This document shows, in pieces, positions 1 to 9,389 of a DNA stretch of 64,000 nt; position 1 is the first letter of the stretch; each line of letters begins with the position of its first letter. The stretch is from Nocardiaceae bacterium (GTDB lineage Bacteria > Actinomycetota > Actinomycetes > Mycobacteriales > Mycobacteriaceae). The translations under genes were made by a program, and so were the position numbers. The stretch is taken from positions 1 through 64,000 of the forward strand of contig JAJFUQ010000005.1 of NCBI GenBank assembly GCA_021372355.1. Reading direction: 5' to 3'. The notes beneath the pieces were generated by a model, which was given only the letters and a program-made list of their open reading frames with translations, had not been told where the DNA came from and did no database searches.

Positions 1-567
1 ATCGGTGATGCATGCCGACAACCACGACAGGCCGTTGCCTTCCTGCCGGACGTAGACGGTGCGGGATACGCGCTGGTTCACCTCCCGCGCGGCTGCGGCT
101 TCCTCCGGGTTGATCTGGAACCACAACGCCCACAACCGGCGCCGCAACGGTCCCGGCGTCAAGCGTTGCGCCAACGGCACCAGATGCGGTTCCACCCCGT
201 CGATCGTCTCGGCGCACGCGTCCCGAAACACCGACACGATCGTCGACACCGACGCGTAGTCGATCACCCCGGCTTCGAACGCGGCATGCACCAACGGCAA
301 TCGGTGCCACAACTGCGAACCGGTCTCGACGAGAAGATCCGCGGCCCGCTTGGAGATTCCCAACGCGACCGCGACCTCGGTGATCGCGGAGAACTGCACA
401 TCCACCGGGTCCGGAGCAGACGCGATCTGCCAGTCCCAGAACTCGTGCGCTGCCAGCGCTTTCCGGCACGCAGCCGCGTTCTCCGCCTGCGCGAGCTGGA
501 CGAGATCGTCGAGCGTCATGCAGGCGGTGTCAGGGGCAATGTCGGTATCGAACACATGTACGAACAT
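1..567 (-). CDS. DUF222 / 13E12-family protein, N-terminal part (gene runs off the left edge)
   Basis: The minus strand is open from an ATG at 567 to the window edge (189 codons, no stop). The translation has the helical, Ala/Leu-rich make-up of DUF222, the N-terminal domain of the actinobacterial REP13E12 family, with stretches such as ISKRAADLLVETG and AGVIDYASVSTIV. Family members usually carry an HNH nuclease domain at the C-terminus, which would lie outside this window. These genes are multicopy in mycobacteria and relatives, and their function is not settled. The gene points away from the conserved block that follows and may be a mobile-type insertion next to it. The family call is from recognition of the pattern, not from a search. 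Confidence 0.7.
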   Translation of the reverse strand, partial: MFVHVFDTDIAPDTACMTLDDLVQLAQAENAAACRKALAAHEFWDWQIASAPDPVDVQFSAITEVAVALGISKRAADLLVETGSQLWHRLPLVHAAFEAGVIDYASVSTIVSVFRDACAETIDGVEPHLVPLAQRLTPGPLRRRLWALWFQINPEEAAAAREVNQRVSRTVYVRQEGNGLSWLSACITD

Positions 568-629
568 ATACCGGGGGTCTGACAAGTAACGCCCTGACCA
601 GCAGGAATGTGCAAAAGGTGTCGTGCGAA

Positions 630-1316
630 CTAGTTCCGCACCGACACCGACAGCTCGCTTCCCCGCCGGGTCGCGATCGACCCGAAGCGGGCGTCGAGCC
701 GCAACCACGTCTTCGACGCACGGACCCGCACCATCTCGTTCGCGTCGATGCGGTCTGGGTCGATATCAGCAGTCGATTGCGCATTACCCGGCACGGGGAT
801 GAATCCCATGGCGTTCAGTGCGAAAACCGTGCGCATCGCGATCGTCACCTCGTCGCCGGCACCGCTGACAGTGAGGACCTTCGAATCAAGCAACGACGAC
901 GGCGTGCGTCCGTGTTCACGCGCAATCTCGACGCCCCGTTGCGCGAGCGACACCAGAGCGCGAGCGGGCACGTCATCGATGTGGACGAAGCCCTGGTCTG
1001 GTGGCAGGGCTCCCCGCCACGAAGAATCCATCGGAAATCCGAGGTCGACACCGCCCGAATGCAATTCCAGCCCGCGCAGCAACACGTCGCCTGCGACCGT
1101 GACGTCCGACGGCTTCAGCACACCGGTCACCACACGAACCGCCAGGGCATCGAAACCCGTTGGGGCCCAAGCAGTGAAGGCGTCCGAACCACGCGCCCGC
1201 AGGCGCACCACGGCAGCCTCGTCGAGTCGGTTGACGCGCGTGACAAAGGCGCTCAGATTGGCTCGTTCGACCGGGTCCGAAATCTCGAGTACACGGTCAC
1301 TCATCAGCGCATCCAA
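630..1316 (-). CDS. Conserved hypothetical protein (Rv2474c-like position)
   Basis: A 228-residue cytoplasmic protein with no signal peptide or membrane segment. It begins with ISDPVERANLSAFVTRVNRL and reads like a conserved mycobacterial protein of unknown function. It is last in a minus-strand run gdh - thioesterase-like gene - this gene, matching what is recalled of Rv2476c-Rv2475c-Rv2474c in M. tuberculosis. Two starts are possible: ATG at 1316, which overlaps the upstream stop by 13 bases, and ATG at 1304, which shares one base with that stop. Either implies translational coupling. No catalytic motif was recognised. Confidence 0.75.
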   Translation of the reverse strand: MDALMSDRVLEISDPVERANLSAFVTRVNRLDEAAVVRLRARGSDAFTAWAPTGFDALAVRVVTGVLKPSDVTVAGDVLLRGLELHSGGVDLGFPMDSSWRGALPPDQGFVHIDDVPARALVSLAQRGVEIAREHGRTPSSLLDSKVLTVSGAGDEVTIAMRTVFALNAMGFIPVPGNAQSTADIDPDRIDANEMVRVRASKTWLRLDARFGSIATRRGSELSVSVRN

Positions 1317-1732
1317 CTCTTCAGGTACTCCCGTTCGGCAGGGTTCAGTCGGCGCAGGCGCTGTGCCTGCAGGTCCATCGCGGCGACCTGCGACGACGCC
1401 ACGACCGCCGGTCGATCAATCAGCGAGGCGCCCGACGGCCGAACTTCATAGCGGATCGTGAAGTCGACAGCGCGGATCTTCTCGACCCACATCAGGATCT
1501 GAAGCGGCGAGTGGTCGTGATGAAGTTGCCCGCGGTATCGGACGCGCAGGTCGGCGACCACACATCCCTTCGCCAACGCCAGCGTCGGCTTTCCCGCGCT
1601 GAACAGCCACGGAATTCGCGCTTCTTCGAGGATCGTCACCATTCGCGCATTGTTGATGTGGTTGAAGGCATCCATATCCGACCAGCGGACTTCCACCTTT
1701 GCGAGGAATCCTCTGGTCTGGTCATCAATCAA
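1304..1732 (-). CDS. Acyl-CoA thioesterase-like (hotdog fold) protein, Rv2475c-like
   Basis: About 143 residues with the 4-hydroxybenzoyl-CoA thioesterase signature VRWSDMDAFNHINNARMV near the N-terminus, where the Asp of DMDAFNH is the usual catalytic residue of hotdog thioesterases. Later text (RAVDFTIRYEV) also fits the fold. It would hydrolyse an acyl-CoA; the substrate is unknown. The start is uncertain: no ATG or GTG lies in frame between the gdh stop (1809) and the conserved domain, so a TTG at 1732 is proposed. The alternative is an upstream start inside gdh. The stop shares a base with an ATG of the next gene, so the three genes probably form one transcription unit. Confidence 0.7.
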   Translation of the reverse strand: MIDDQTRGFLAKVEVRWSDMDAFNHINNARMVTILEEARIPWLFSAGKPTLALAKGCVVADLRVRYRGQLHHDHSPLQILMWVEKIRAVDFTIRYEVRPSGASLIDRPAVVASSQVAAMDLQAQRLRRLNPAEREYLKSWMR

Positions 1733-1808
1733 CGTGACATCGGTTCGCTTCGTCGCCTGGTCCGCTCCTCGCTCGTCCCTCGCTGCGATGCTCCCACGCT
1801 CCTCTCGC

Positions 1809-4800
1809 TCACCGTTGCTTCTCCTGGTAGCCGGCACCGCTGACCATGCTACGGATCTGCCGCGCCGCCACCGAAAGCGTGGCGAGGTCGGGTTCGGTTG
1901 GCACACCGAAGATCTCCGCGAGAGCACTGCGCGCACGGAGCAGTCGAGATTGATTCGTCGACTCCCAGTCCGCAATCTTCTCGGCTGGGGTGTCCTCCGG
2001 ATCGCAGGCCATCATGACGTCGACTGTGAGGGATCGCAGTGAACTGTAGAGATCGTCGCGCAGTGCCAGACGAGCCAACGCGTGCCACCGGTCGCCGCGT
2101 TCGAGGTGCGTGACCGCGGTCAACAGCCGATCGATTCCCAACCTGGCATCGAGTGCGTAGTAGAGGGCGCCCACCTCATCGCGGGAGCGGTCGGTCACCT
2201 CGGAAAGGTCGATGATGTCGAGCAACGGGAAGAGGTCAAGCAGTCGAACAACATCCAGCGCAAGGTTTTCCTGCACGCCCTCGTCTATCCACCGCTGCGC
2301 GTGCGTCCGGATGTGCTCACGGCGGATTTCGCCCATCCATTCCATGGCTTTCGGCGTGAGATCCGCGACCTTGGTTCGGTATCGCTGGATCTCCGCACCC
2401 ACCGCCAGCGGCTGCGGCCGGTTCGACAGGAGCCACCGCGACGCTCGGTCGAGGCAACGCTTGGATTCCAGCTCCAGCGCATCGAGCGACGACGTCGGAC
2501 CCGAGCCGGCCCGGATGCGAACCCACAGGTCACGCAGACCGAAAATCTCGGCGGCCGCGGTGTAGGCGCGAACCGCATCGGTCGTCGTGGCGATCGCCTC
2601 TTCGCGCAGCCGGAAGACGTACGAGATGCCGGCATTGTCGACCATGTCATTGGCGAGGACCGTTGCCAGGATCTCCCGGCGCAGCGGATGCTGACGGATC
2701 GCCTTCCGGAACCGCTGCTGCAGCGGATCCGGGAAGTAGCCGGGCAGCCGTTGTGCAAAAACCGGCACCGTCGGCAGATCACTGGCGAGAAGTTCGTCCT
2801 TGATCCCAAGCTTGACGTGCGCCATGAGGTTCGACAGCTCCGGCGATGTGAGTCCGAGCCCCGCCTCGATCCGCTCGACGATCTCGGCGTCCGTAGGCAG
2901 CGCCTCGAGTTCGCGATCGAGCCCCCGACGCTGCTCGAGGTCGTTGATCATGCGCCGGTGCACATTGAGAATCGGCGCCGCCTCGTACCGGCTGATGCCC
3001 ATCAGCGTGTTCTGGGAGATGTTGTCCTGCAACACAAGTGCGGCGACTTCATCGGTCATGGAGGCAAGGAGCGGATTGCGGTCCTCGATCGCGAGCTCAC
3101 CGTTCGACACGATCGCGTCGAGAAGGATCTTGATGTTGACCTCGTGGTCGGAGCAGTCGACACCTGCGGAGTTGTCGAGCGCGTCGGTGTTGATCCGACC
3201 GCCGTGCTGGCTGAACTCGATGCGTCCACGCGCGGTGACCCCGAGATTTCCACCCTCGCCGATCACCCGGGCCCGCACATCGCGGCCGTTGACTCGGACC
3301 GCGTCGTTCGACTTGTCCCCCACATCGGCGTTCGATTCGGTGCTCGCCTTGACGTACGTTCCGATTCCGCCGTTCCAGAGCAGGTCGACCGGCGCGAGCA
3401 AGATCGCGCGCACGAGTTCCGGCGGCGACAGCGACACCACATCGTCGGGCAACCCGAGAGCGGCCCGGGCTTCCGGCGACAACGGAACCGACTTGAGCGT
3501 GCGTTCCCACACGCCGCCACCGCGCGAGATGAGCTTCGTGTTGTAGTCCGCCCACGACGACCGCGGTAGCGCGAACAAGCGCTCTCGCTCGGCAAACGAT
3601 CGCGCTGGTTCCGGGTCCGGGTCCAGGAAGATGTGACGGTGATCGAAGGCGGCGACCAGTCGGATATGTCTGCTGAGCAGCATGCCGTTACCGAACACGT
3701 CGCCGCTCATATCGCCGACTCCGGCAACCGTGAATTCCTGCGTTTGAGTGTCGAGGTCGAGTTCGCGGAAGTGCCGCTTGACCGCCTCCCAGGCACCCCG
3801 CGCGGTGATGCCCATGACCTTGTGGTCATAGCCGGCCGAACCACCGGAGGCGAAGGCATCGCCAAGCCAGAAGCCGTAGTCCTGCGCAACCGAGTTCGCG
3901 ATGTCGGAGAAGGTCGCCGTGCCCTTGTCCGCGGCGACGACCAGATAGGTGTCGTCACCGTCCCGCCGAACGACATCGGGCGGCGTAATCGTCGCCCCGG
4001 TCGACAGGTCGACGTTGTCGGTGAGATCGAGCAGTCCGCTGACGAACCGCCGGTAGCACTCGATGCCTTCCGCCTGGAAGTTCTGGCGGTCCAGTGCCGG
4101 ATCCCCAGTGGGCGCGGGCGGGCGCTTGACGACGAATCCGCCCTTCGCACCGACCGGCACGATGACCGCGTTCTTGACGGCTTGCGCCTTGACGAGCCCG
4201 AGAACCTCCGTGCGGAAATCCTCCTGCCGGTCGGACCAGCGCAGTCCACCACGTGCGACGGGACCGAATCGGAGATGCACTCCCTCGACGCGCGGTGAGT
4301 ACACGAAGATCTCGAACATCGGTCGCGGCTTAGGCAGTTCCGCAATCGCCCGCGGCTCGAGCTTGAACGACAGGACCGGACGCGAACGGAAGTAGTTGGT
4401 GCGCAACGTCGCTCGAATGAGGGTGAGCACCGCGCGGAGAATCCGGTCGGCATCCAGGCTGACGACGTTGTCGATCGAGTTCGCCAACTCGGACTCGATC
4501 TTCGCCGACGGCCGCGTGGATCCCGGTTCGAAAAGCGCGATGAACAAGTCGACAAAGCGCCTCGAGATCGCGGCGTGGCTCAGCAGCATCCGAGCGATGA
4601 TCCCCTGGCTGTAGGGGAATCCGGCTTGCCGCAGATACCGCGCATACGCCCGCAGGACCGCGACCTCACGCCAGTTCGTTCCGGCCTTGAGAACGAGTTC
4701 GTTGAACGTGTCGATCTCCGCGTCGCCGAACCACATCGCCCGGAAGGCATCGGCGAATCGGTTCCGGAGGCCGTCGACCGGCACCGGGACAGCTGATAGC

Positions 4801-6494
4801 TCAGCGTCAAGATCCTCCGAAAGCCCGCCCAGGAGAAGGTCACCGCGCACGCGCAGCCCGAAATCGTAGATCCAGCCGGCGAGCCCGATCCGATACGGCT
4901 GCTCGTCGAGCACCTCGACGCCGAGGCTCTGCAGGATCGGCAAGACGCGGCTCAGCGAGATGCCCTCCCCCGCGACGTACAACGTGAATCGCCACATCCC
5001 AGCGGTGGTGGCGTCGGCATGCACGACGTCGACATCGACACCGGTGGACGTCAGCGCCTCGAGCCGCCGGATGTCGTTGACCGCACGTTCGCCGTCGAAA
5101 TCGTGCTTGTAGCTTTCGGGAAAAGCGTCCGCGTAGCGCTGGGCGAGGTCGGCGTCGCCCGCGCTGGCGAGCTGGTCCTGCCAGGTCCGGCTGACGTCGG
5201 ACAGCATCTGCTCGAGTCGTTCGCGGTTGGCATCGGAGACGTCGGCACCTGGGTGACTTCGGCGGATCGTGACGTACACGGTCGCGAGGTCGGTCTCCGA
5301 GACCCGGACTGTGAAATCGAGGCCGATGCCGTCGAGTTCCCGCAAGAGGATCGCCTGCATGTCGAGACGAACCCGGGTCGAGAAGCGGTCGCGCGGCAGG
5401 TAGACCAGGCACGAAACGAAGCCGGTGTAGTGGTCTTCGCGCAGGAACAGCCGGACCTGTCGGCGCAGTCGGGCATTCGCAAGCGCGGACGTGATGGCAA
5501 CGAGCTGTTCGGTACTCGAGGCGAACAGCTCGGGGCGCGGCAGTGATTGGATCAGTTCCAGCATCGACTGGCCGCTGAACGATTCGAGGGCGAATCCCGC
5601 CTGAGTGATCGCATTCCGGACGCGACGTTCGATCACGGGGATGTCGAGAACGTTCTCGAACATCGCGATCACCGTCAGCACACCGACGAACAGATGCTCA
5701 CCGACGATCCGGCCGTCCTCTATGAGCGCCACCGCAACGAAGTACGGATAGACGGATCGATGCACGGTCGCGGGCACAACGCCACGCGTCAACACGAGGA
5801 GCGGGCGCGCCTCACCCGGTTCCGAATGCAGATCGATCGGTGCTGCCACGAGTTCCGATCGCATCAATCCCAACGACGAGTCGTGTTCCAGCACAGTGTT
5901 TCCGGCCTGGCCGAACCGGTACTTGCAGTACCCCAGCAGCGTGTAGTTCCCGCTGGCGAGCCAGCGCATCAGCGCTGCACAGTCGTCGAGTTCCTGGCGG
6001 GTGAACGGGCCCGAAGCCGCATCCAGCGCGTCGGCGATGTCGAGCTGGGTCGCCTGCATCGCAGCGGCATCGTCGTCGACCCGACGCACATCCCCGAGAA
6101 CCGTCGCGAGTTGAGCTTCGACCTCGTCGAGCTGAGCCGCGGTCGTCGACGCGAACAACTCGAGATGTATCCACGACTCCAACGGCCCGGTGCCGAATTC
6201 CGTGATGACGCCGTCGGAATCGCGAGACACCTTGAACACCGGGTGGATGATCGCGGCGAGACCGACCTTCAGCCGAGTCAGCAGTGCCGTGACCGACTCG
6301 ACGAGCAGCGGCATGTCGTCGAAAACGATGTCGACGACGCGCCGCTCGCGATCGACCCGCAGACACAGTTCGCCGGGCATCCGGGACCGTGCCACGTCGA
6401 AATGACGCTGGAGGCATTTCTTCGGATCGGTCACCTCAGCACTTGCCTGCAGGAAGTACTGCGGTGCGATTGCTTCGAGATCCGGTCCGGTCAC
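1809..6494 (-). CDS. gdh: NAD-specific glutamate dehydrogenase, large (about 180 kDa) type
   Basis: About 1561 residues, the size of the large NAD-GDH class known from Streptomyces and mycobacteria (Rv2476c). It catalyses reversible oxidative deamination of glutamate to 2-oxoglutarate with NAD in the cytoplasm. The N-terminal half carries the regulatory region of the family; the catalytic core contains VGAKGGFVVK (substrate Lys region) and GGVWERTLKSV. The start chosen is GTG at 6494, which has a strong GGGGAGG four bases upstream; a longer frame opens at GTG 6539 without such a site. EttA lies about 1.2 kb upstream, as in M. tuberculosis, but here two exported-protein genes are inserted between them. 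Confidence 0.93.
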   Translation of the reverse strand: MTGPDLEAIAPQYFLQASAEVTDPKKCLQRHFDVARSRMPGELCLRVDRERRVVDIVFDDMPLLVESVTALLTRLKVGLAAIIHPVFKVSRDSDGVITEFGTGPLESWIHLELFASTTAAQLDEVEAQLATVLGDVRRVDDDAAAMQATQLDIADALDAASGPFTRQELDDCAALMRWLASGNYTLLGYCKYRFGQAGNTVLEHDSSLGLMRSELVAAPIDLHSEPGEARPLLVLTRGVVPATVHRSVYPYFVAVALIEDGRIVGEHLFVGVLTVIAMFENVLDIPVIERRVRNAITQAGFALESFSGQSMLELIQSLPRPELFASSTEQLVAITSALANARLRRQVRLFLREDHYTGFVSCLVYLPRDRFSTRVRLDMQAILLRELDGIGLDFTVRVSETDLATVYVTIRRSHPGADVSDANRERLEQMLSDVSRTWQDQLASAGDADLAQRYADAFPESYKHDFDGERAVNDIRRLEALTSTGVDVDVVHADATTAGMWRFTLYVAGEGISLSRVLPILQSLGVEVLDEQPYRIGLAGWIYDFGLRVRGDLLLGGLSEDLDAELSAVPVPVDGLRNRFADAFRAMWFGDAEIDTFNELVLKAGTNWREVAVLRAYARYLRQAGFPYSQGIIARMLLSHAAISRRFVDLFIALFEPGSTRPSAKIESELANSIDNVVSLDADRILRAVLTLIRATLRTNYFRSRPVLSFKLEPRAIAELPKPRPMFEIFVYSPRVEGVHLRFGPVARGGLRWSDRQEDFRTEVLGLVKAQAVKNAVIVPVGAKGGFVVKRPPAPTGDPALDRQNFQAEGIECYRRFVSGLLDLTDNVDLSTGATITPPDVVRRDGDDTYLVVAADKGTATFSDIANSVAQDYGFWLGDAFASGGSAGYDHKVMGITARGAWEAVKRHFRELDLDTQTQEFTVAGVGDMSGDVFGNGMLLSRHIRLVAAFDHRHIFLDPDPEPARSFAERERLFALPRSSWADYNTKLISRGGGVWERTLKSVPLSPEARAALGLPDDVVSLSPPELVRAILLAPVDLLWNGGIGTYVKASTESNADVGDKSNDAVRVNGRDVRARVIGEGGNLGVTARGRIEFSQHGGRINTDALDNSAGVDCSDHEVNIKILLDAIVSNGELAIEDRNPLLASMTDEVAALVLQDNISQNTLMGISRYEAAPILNVHRRMINDLEQRRGLDRELEALPTDAEIVERIEAGLGLTSPELSNLMAHVKLGIKDELLASDLPTVPVFAQRLPGYFPDPLQQRFRKAIRQHPLRREILATVLANDMVDNAGISYVFRLREEAIATTTDAVRAYTAAAEIFGLRDLWVRIRAGSGPTSSLDALELESKRCLDRASRWLLSNRPQPLAVGAEIQRYRTKVADLTPKAMEWMGEIRREHIRTHAQRWIDEGVQENLALDVVRLLDLFPLLDIIDLSEVTDRSRDEVGALYYALDARLGIDRLLTAVTHLERGDRWHALARLALRDDLYSSLRSLTVDVMMACDPEDTPAEKIADWESTNQSRLLRARSALAEIFGVPTEPDLATLSVAARQIRSMVSGAGYQEKQR

Positions 6495-6595
6495 GGAGCC
6501 TCCCCAGAACGAGCACGCGGCTGCTTCTGAAATCGACACTAGCCGCGTAGTTGAAGCCGTAACGACGGATCAACCGACTCCTCACGCAACTCCTC

Positions 6596-6620
6596 CGGTG
6601 TCGGGAACTTTCCGACACCG
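6596..6620. promoter_or_regulatory. Perfect inverted repeat upstream of a lipoprotein gene
   Basis: CGGTGTCGG at 6596-6604 and CCGACACCG at 6612-6620 form a perfect 9-base inverted repeat with a 7-base spacer. It ends 18 bases before the ATG at 6639, where no clear ribosome binding site is seen. It could be an operator or a leader hairpin; there is no T-tract typical of a terminator. Confidence 0.4.
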
Positions 6621-6638
6621 CTTGTTCTCCAACAAACC

Positions 6639-7106
6639 ATGAGCAAGAAACTGAACCGACGCACCGCTACGGGCGTGATGACGATATTTCTGGCGTCGCT
6701 GACGCTCGCGGGATGTGTGGACCCGACCGGGTCCGCGTTGCCGATGTCGAGTGGCACCGAGACTTCGAGCGGCACAGATCAGCGCGCGACGCCAGACCGG
6801 CACGTCGCAGCGGACGGCTCGTGCACATACGACCTGCCCACACCGAACCCGGCGTACTACCAACCGGGCGACCCGTCCGAAGCGCTGACCTGCACCGATT
6901 ACGACACCCTGGTCCTCGGGTGCTATGCCGGCACCCTCGAAGACTGCGATCGCGTCGCGGACATCTCCACGACCGATTCGACGTACTCCTACAGCTCGAA
7001 ACTGGTGACCTACGGTCGAAGCTGCGGGCGCCGCCTGCGCTGGAGCGACGACTGGCCGCAGCCGTACAGCGCCGTCAGTTCGTGCACGCAGGTCTCGTGG
7101 ACCTGA
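6639..7106 (+). CDS. Secreted lipoprotein of unknown function
   Basis: 155 residues. A basic start (MSKKLNRR), a hydrophobic stretch and a lipobox LTLAGC at about residues 21-26 predict a lipid-anchored exported protein. The mature part is Ser/Thr-rich at first, then has six further Cys, suggesting disulfides (SCTYD, LTCTDYD, LGCYAG, EDCDR, SCGRR, SSCTQ). No domain was recognised. It is divergent from gdh and preceded by the inverted repeat at 6596-6620. Confidence 0.75.
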   Translation: MSKKLNRRTATGVMTIFLASLTLAGCVDPTGSALPMSSGTETSSGTDQRATPDRHVAADGSCTYDLPTPNPAYYQPGDPSEALTCTDYDTLVLGCYAGTLEDCDRVADISTTDSTYSYSSKLVTYGRSCGRRLRWSDDWPQPYSAVSSCTQVSWT

Positions 7107-7254
7107 CCCAGGGGTCTACCCCGTAGCCGGTCACACCGCAGTCACACTTGGGCGCTGACCCCATCACGTGCTGCGCGTCGTCCCGAGTGCCACGAAGCGA
7201 TCACCCTACGTTCCGGGGGCGCGGCGACTGCCGCCCGTTGGGACGGAGGACCCC

Positions 7255-7614
7255 ATGAACCACACTCAATGGCGTGCGGGCGCACGGATTGCCCTCATCG
7301 TCGGAACCGCTGCCGTCGCTGCAGTCGGTGGTGTCGCCATCAGCTCGGCCGACGAAGGGCTGGCCAAGCCCGCAGACAAGGAAGTGGCAGTCAGCGGCGC
7401 CGCGGAACCCGACTCAGCCCTGACCAACGCGATGCAAAAGTCGACTAATTTCGGCAAGTCCGCGACAACCGTCGCTATGACCGGAGCAAAGGCGACGCAT
7501 AAGGTCGGAACTGCACTGTCCCGAACCGCATCGACGCACGTGGACAAAGAGTCACCCAGCTCGATTTTGGAGTTCGCGATCAGGCTCGTCACAAATCTTC
7601 TCCGCCGCAGCTGA
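7255..7614 (+). CDS. Small secreted protein, unknown function
   Basis: 119 residues starting at ATG 7255, with GGAGGA six bases upstream. It opens with a basic segment and a hydrophobic signal sequence (IALIVGTAAVAAVGGVAI) followed by SSADEG, so cleavage near residue 30 is likely. The mature part is Ala/Thr/Lys-rich and hydrophilic, with no recognised fold and no Cys. It converges on ettA through a perfect bidirectional hairpin. Confidence 0.65.
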   Translation: MNHTQWRAGARIALIVGTAAVAAVGGVAISSADEGLAKPADKEVAVSGAAEPDSALTNAMQKSTNFGKSATTVAMTGAKATHKVGTALSRTASTHVDKESPSSILEFAIRLVTNLLRRS

Positions 7615-7621
7615 TTCGCGA

Positions 7622-7664
7622 TACGACGATGGGGCCCGCGATCATCGCGGGCCCCATCGTCGTA
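7622..7664. terminator. Bidirectional terminator hairpin
   Basis: A perfect 21-base inverted repeat (7622-7642 and 7644-7664) sits between the converging secreted-protein gene and ettA. No T-tract follows, as is common in actinobacterial terminators. Confidence 0.75.
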
Positions 7665-7668
7665 GCAA

Positions 7669-9345
7669 TCAGTTACGCGTGAGCTTTCGGTACGTCACGC
7701 GGTGCGGGCGAGCCGCTTCCGCTCCCATGCGCGAGATCTTGTTCTCCTCGTAAGACGAGAAGTTGCCCTCGAACCAAAACCACTTCGCCGGGTTCGCGTC
7801 GTCGCCCTCCCACGCGAGGATGTGCGTGCAGGTGCGGTCGAGGAACCAACGGTCGTGGGAGATGACCACCGAGCAGCCGGCGAAGTTCTCCAACGCGTTT
7901 TCCAGAGACGACAGGGTCTCGACGTCGAGGTCGTTAGTCGGCTCGTCGAGCAGGATCAGGTTTCCGCCCTGCTTGAGCGTCATCGCCAGGTTGAGGCGGT
8001 TGCGCTCACCACCGGAGAGGACACCGGCCGGCTTCTGCTGATCCGGTCCCTTGAAGCCGAACGCGCTGACATACGCACGCGACGGAACTTCCTGGTTACC
8101 GACGTGGATGAAGTCGAGTCCATCGGAAACGACCTGCCACACCGTCTTCTTCGGGTCGATGCCCGAGCGGTTCTGGTCGACGTAACTCAGCTTGACGGTC
8201 TCGCCGACCTTGACCTCGCCGCTGTCCGCGCTCTCGAGTCCGACGATCGTCTTGAACAGCGTCGTCTTACCGACACCGTTCGGTCCGATGACGCCGACGA
8301 TGCCGTTGCGCGGCAGCGTGAACGACAGGTCCTTGATGAGAGTGCGGTCGCCGAAGCCCTTGTCCAGGTGACTGACCTCGACCACGACGTTGCCCAGACG
8401 CGGACCGGCCGGAATCTGGATCTCCTCGAAGTCGAGCTTCCTCGTCTTCTCGGCCTCCGCTGCCATCTCTTCGTAGCGGCCCAGACGCGCCTTGTTCTTC
8501 GCCTGACGAGCCTTGGCTCCCGAGCGAACCCAGGCGAGTTCTTCCTTGAGTCGCTTCTGGAGCTTCTGATCCTTCTTGCCCTGAACCTCGAGCCGCTCGG
8601 CCTTCTTCTCGAGGTACGTCGAGTAGTTGCCCTCGTACGGGAACGCACGACCGCGGTCGAGTTCGAGGATCCACTCGGCGACGTTGTCGAGGAAGTACCG
8701 GTCGTGGGTGACGGCGAGAACGGCACCGGCGTACGACGCGAGATGCTGCTCGAGCCACAAAACCGATTCGGCGTCGAGGTGGTTGGTGGGTTCGTCGAGG
8801 AGCAGCAGGTCTGGCTTGCTCAGCAGAAGCTTGCACAATGCCACGCGGCGACGCTCACCACCGGAGAGGTTGGTGACCGGCGCGTCCGGCGGCGGACAGC
8901 GCAGGGCATCCATGGCCTGCTCGAGCTGACTGTCGAGGTCCCACGCGTCCGCGTGATCGATCTCGTCCTGCAGCTTGCTCATTTCTTCCATGAGCTCGTC
9001 TGAGTAGTCGGTCGCCATGAGTTCGGCGATCTCGTTGTACCGCTGGACCTTGGCGAAGATCTCGCCCATGCCCTCTTCGACATTGCCGCGAACGGTCTTC
9101 TCCTCGTTGAGAGGAGGCTCCTGCATGAGGATGCCGACGGAAGCGCCCGGCGCGAGGAACGCATCGCCGTTGTTCGGCTTGTCGAGTCCGGCCATGATCT
9201 TCAGCACGCTCGACTTACCCGCGCCGTTCGGGCCGACGACACCGATCTTCGCGCCAGGAAGGAAGTTGAGGGTTACGTTGTCGAGGATGACCTTGTCACC
9301 GTGCGCCTTGCGCACCCGCTGCATCTGGTAAATGAACTCCGCCAC
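7669..9345 (-). CDS. ettA: ABC-F family energy-dependent translational throttle protein EttA
   Basis: About 558 residues, two ABC ATPase domains without membrane segments. Walker A is GPNGAGKSS in the first and GPNGVGKTT in the second; the signatures are LSGGERRRV and LSGGERNRL; the Walker B regions are LLLLDEPTNHLD and LILLDEPTNDLD. The linker between the domains is the basic, helical arm (KKAERLEVQGKKDQKL) that contacts the ribosomal E-site/P-tRNA in EttA. Start GTG 9345 gives (M)AEFIYQM, matching the family N-terminus (Rv2477c); GTG 9351 and TTG 9354 only add residues. It gates ribosomes according to ATP/ADP. It was long annotated as a macrolide transporter in mycobacteria, but the lack of transmembrane segments argues against that. 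Confidence 0.95.
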   Translation of the reverse strand: MAEFIYQMQRVRKAHGDKVILDNVTLNFLPGAKIGVVGPNGAGKSSVLKIMAGLDKPNNGDAFLAPGASVGILMQEPPLNEEKTVRGNVEEGMGEIFAKVQRYNEIAELMATDYSDELMEEMSKLQDEIDHADAWDLDSQLEQAMDALRCPPPDAPVTNLSGGERRRVALCKLLLSKPDLLLLDEPTNHLDAESVLWLEQHLASYAGAVLAVTHDRYFLDNVAEWILELDRGRAFPYEGNYSTYLEKKAERLEVQGKKDQKLQKRLKEELAWVRSGAKARQAKNKARLGRYEEMAAEAEKTRKLDFEEIQIPAGPRLGNVVVEVSHLDKGFGDRTLIKDLSFTLPRNGIVGVIGPNGVGKTTLFKTIVGLESADSGEVKVGETVKLSYVDQNRSGIDPKKTVWQVVSDGLDFIHVGNQEVPSRAYVSAFGFKGPDQQKPAGVLSGGERNRLNLAMTLKQGGNLILLDEPTNDLDVETLSSLENALENFAGCSVVISHDRWFLDRTCTHILAWEGDDANPAKWFWFEGNFSSYEENKISRMGAEAARPHRVTYRKLTRN

Positions 9346-9389
9346 GGCCACCAAGGGTAGCCGCTGTCACACTCCGCGACGAACGCCGG

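Noticed and set aside
2082..3569. 495-codon plus-strand frame inside gdh
   Set aside because: Shadow of gdh with no recognisable domain or start signal.
7669..9345. Macrolide export ATPase
   Set aside because: No membrane domain or partner; the linker and signatures fit EttA of the ABC-F family.
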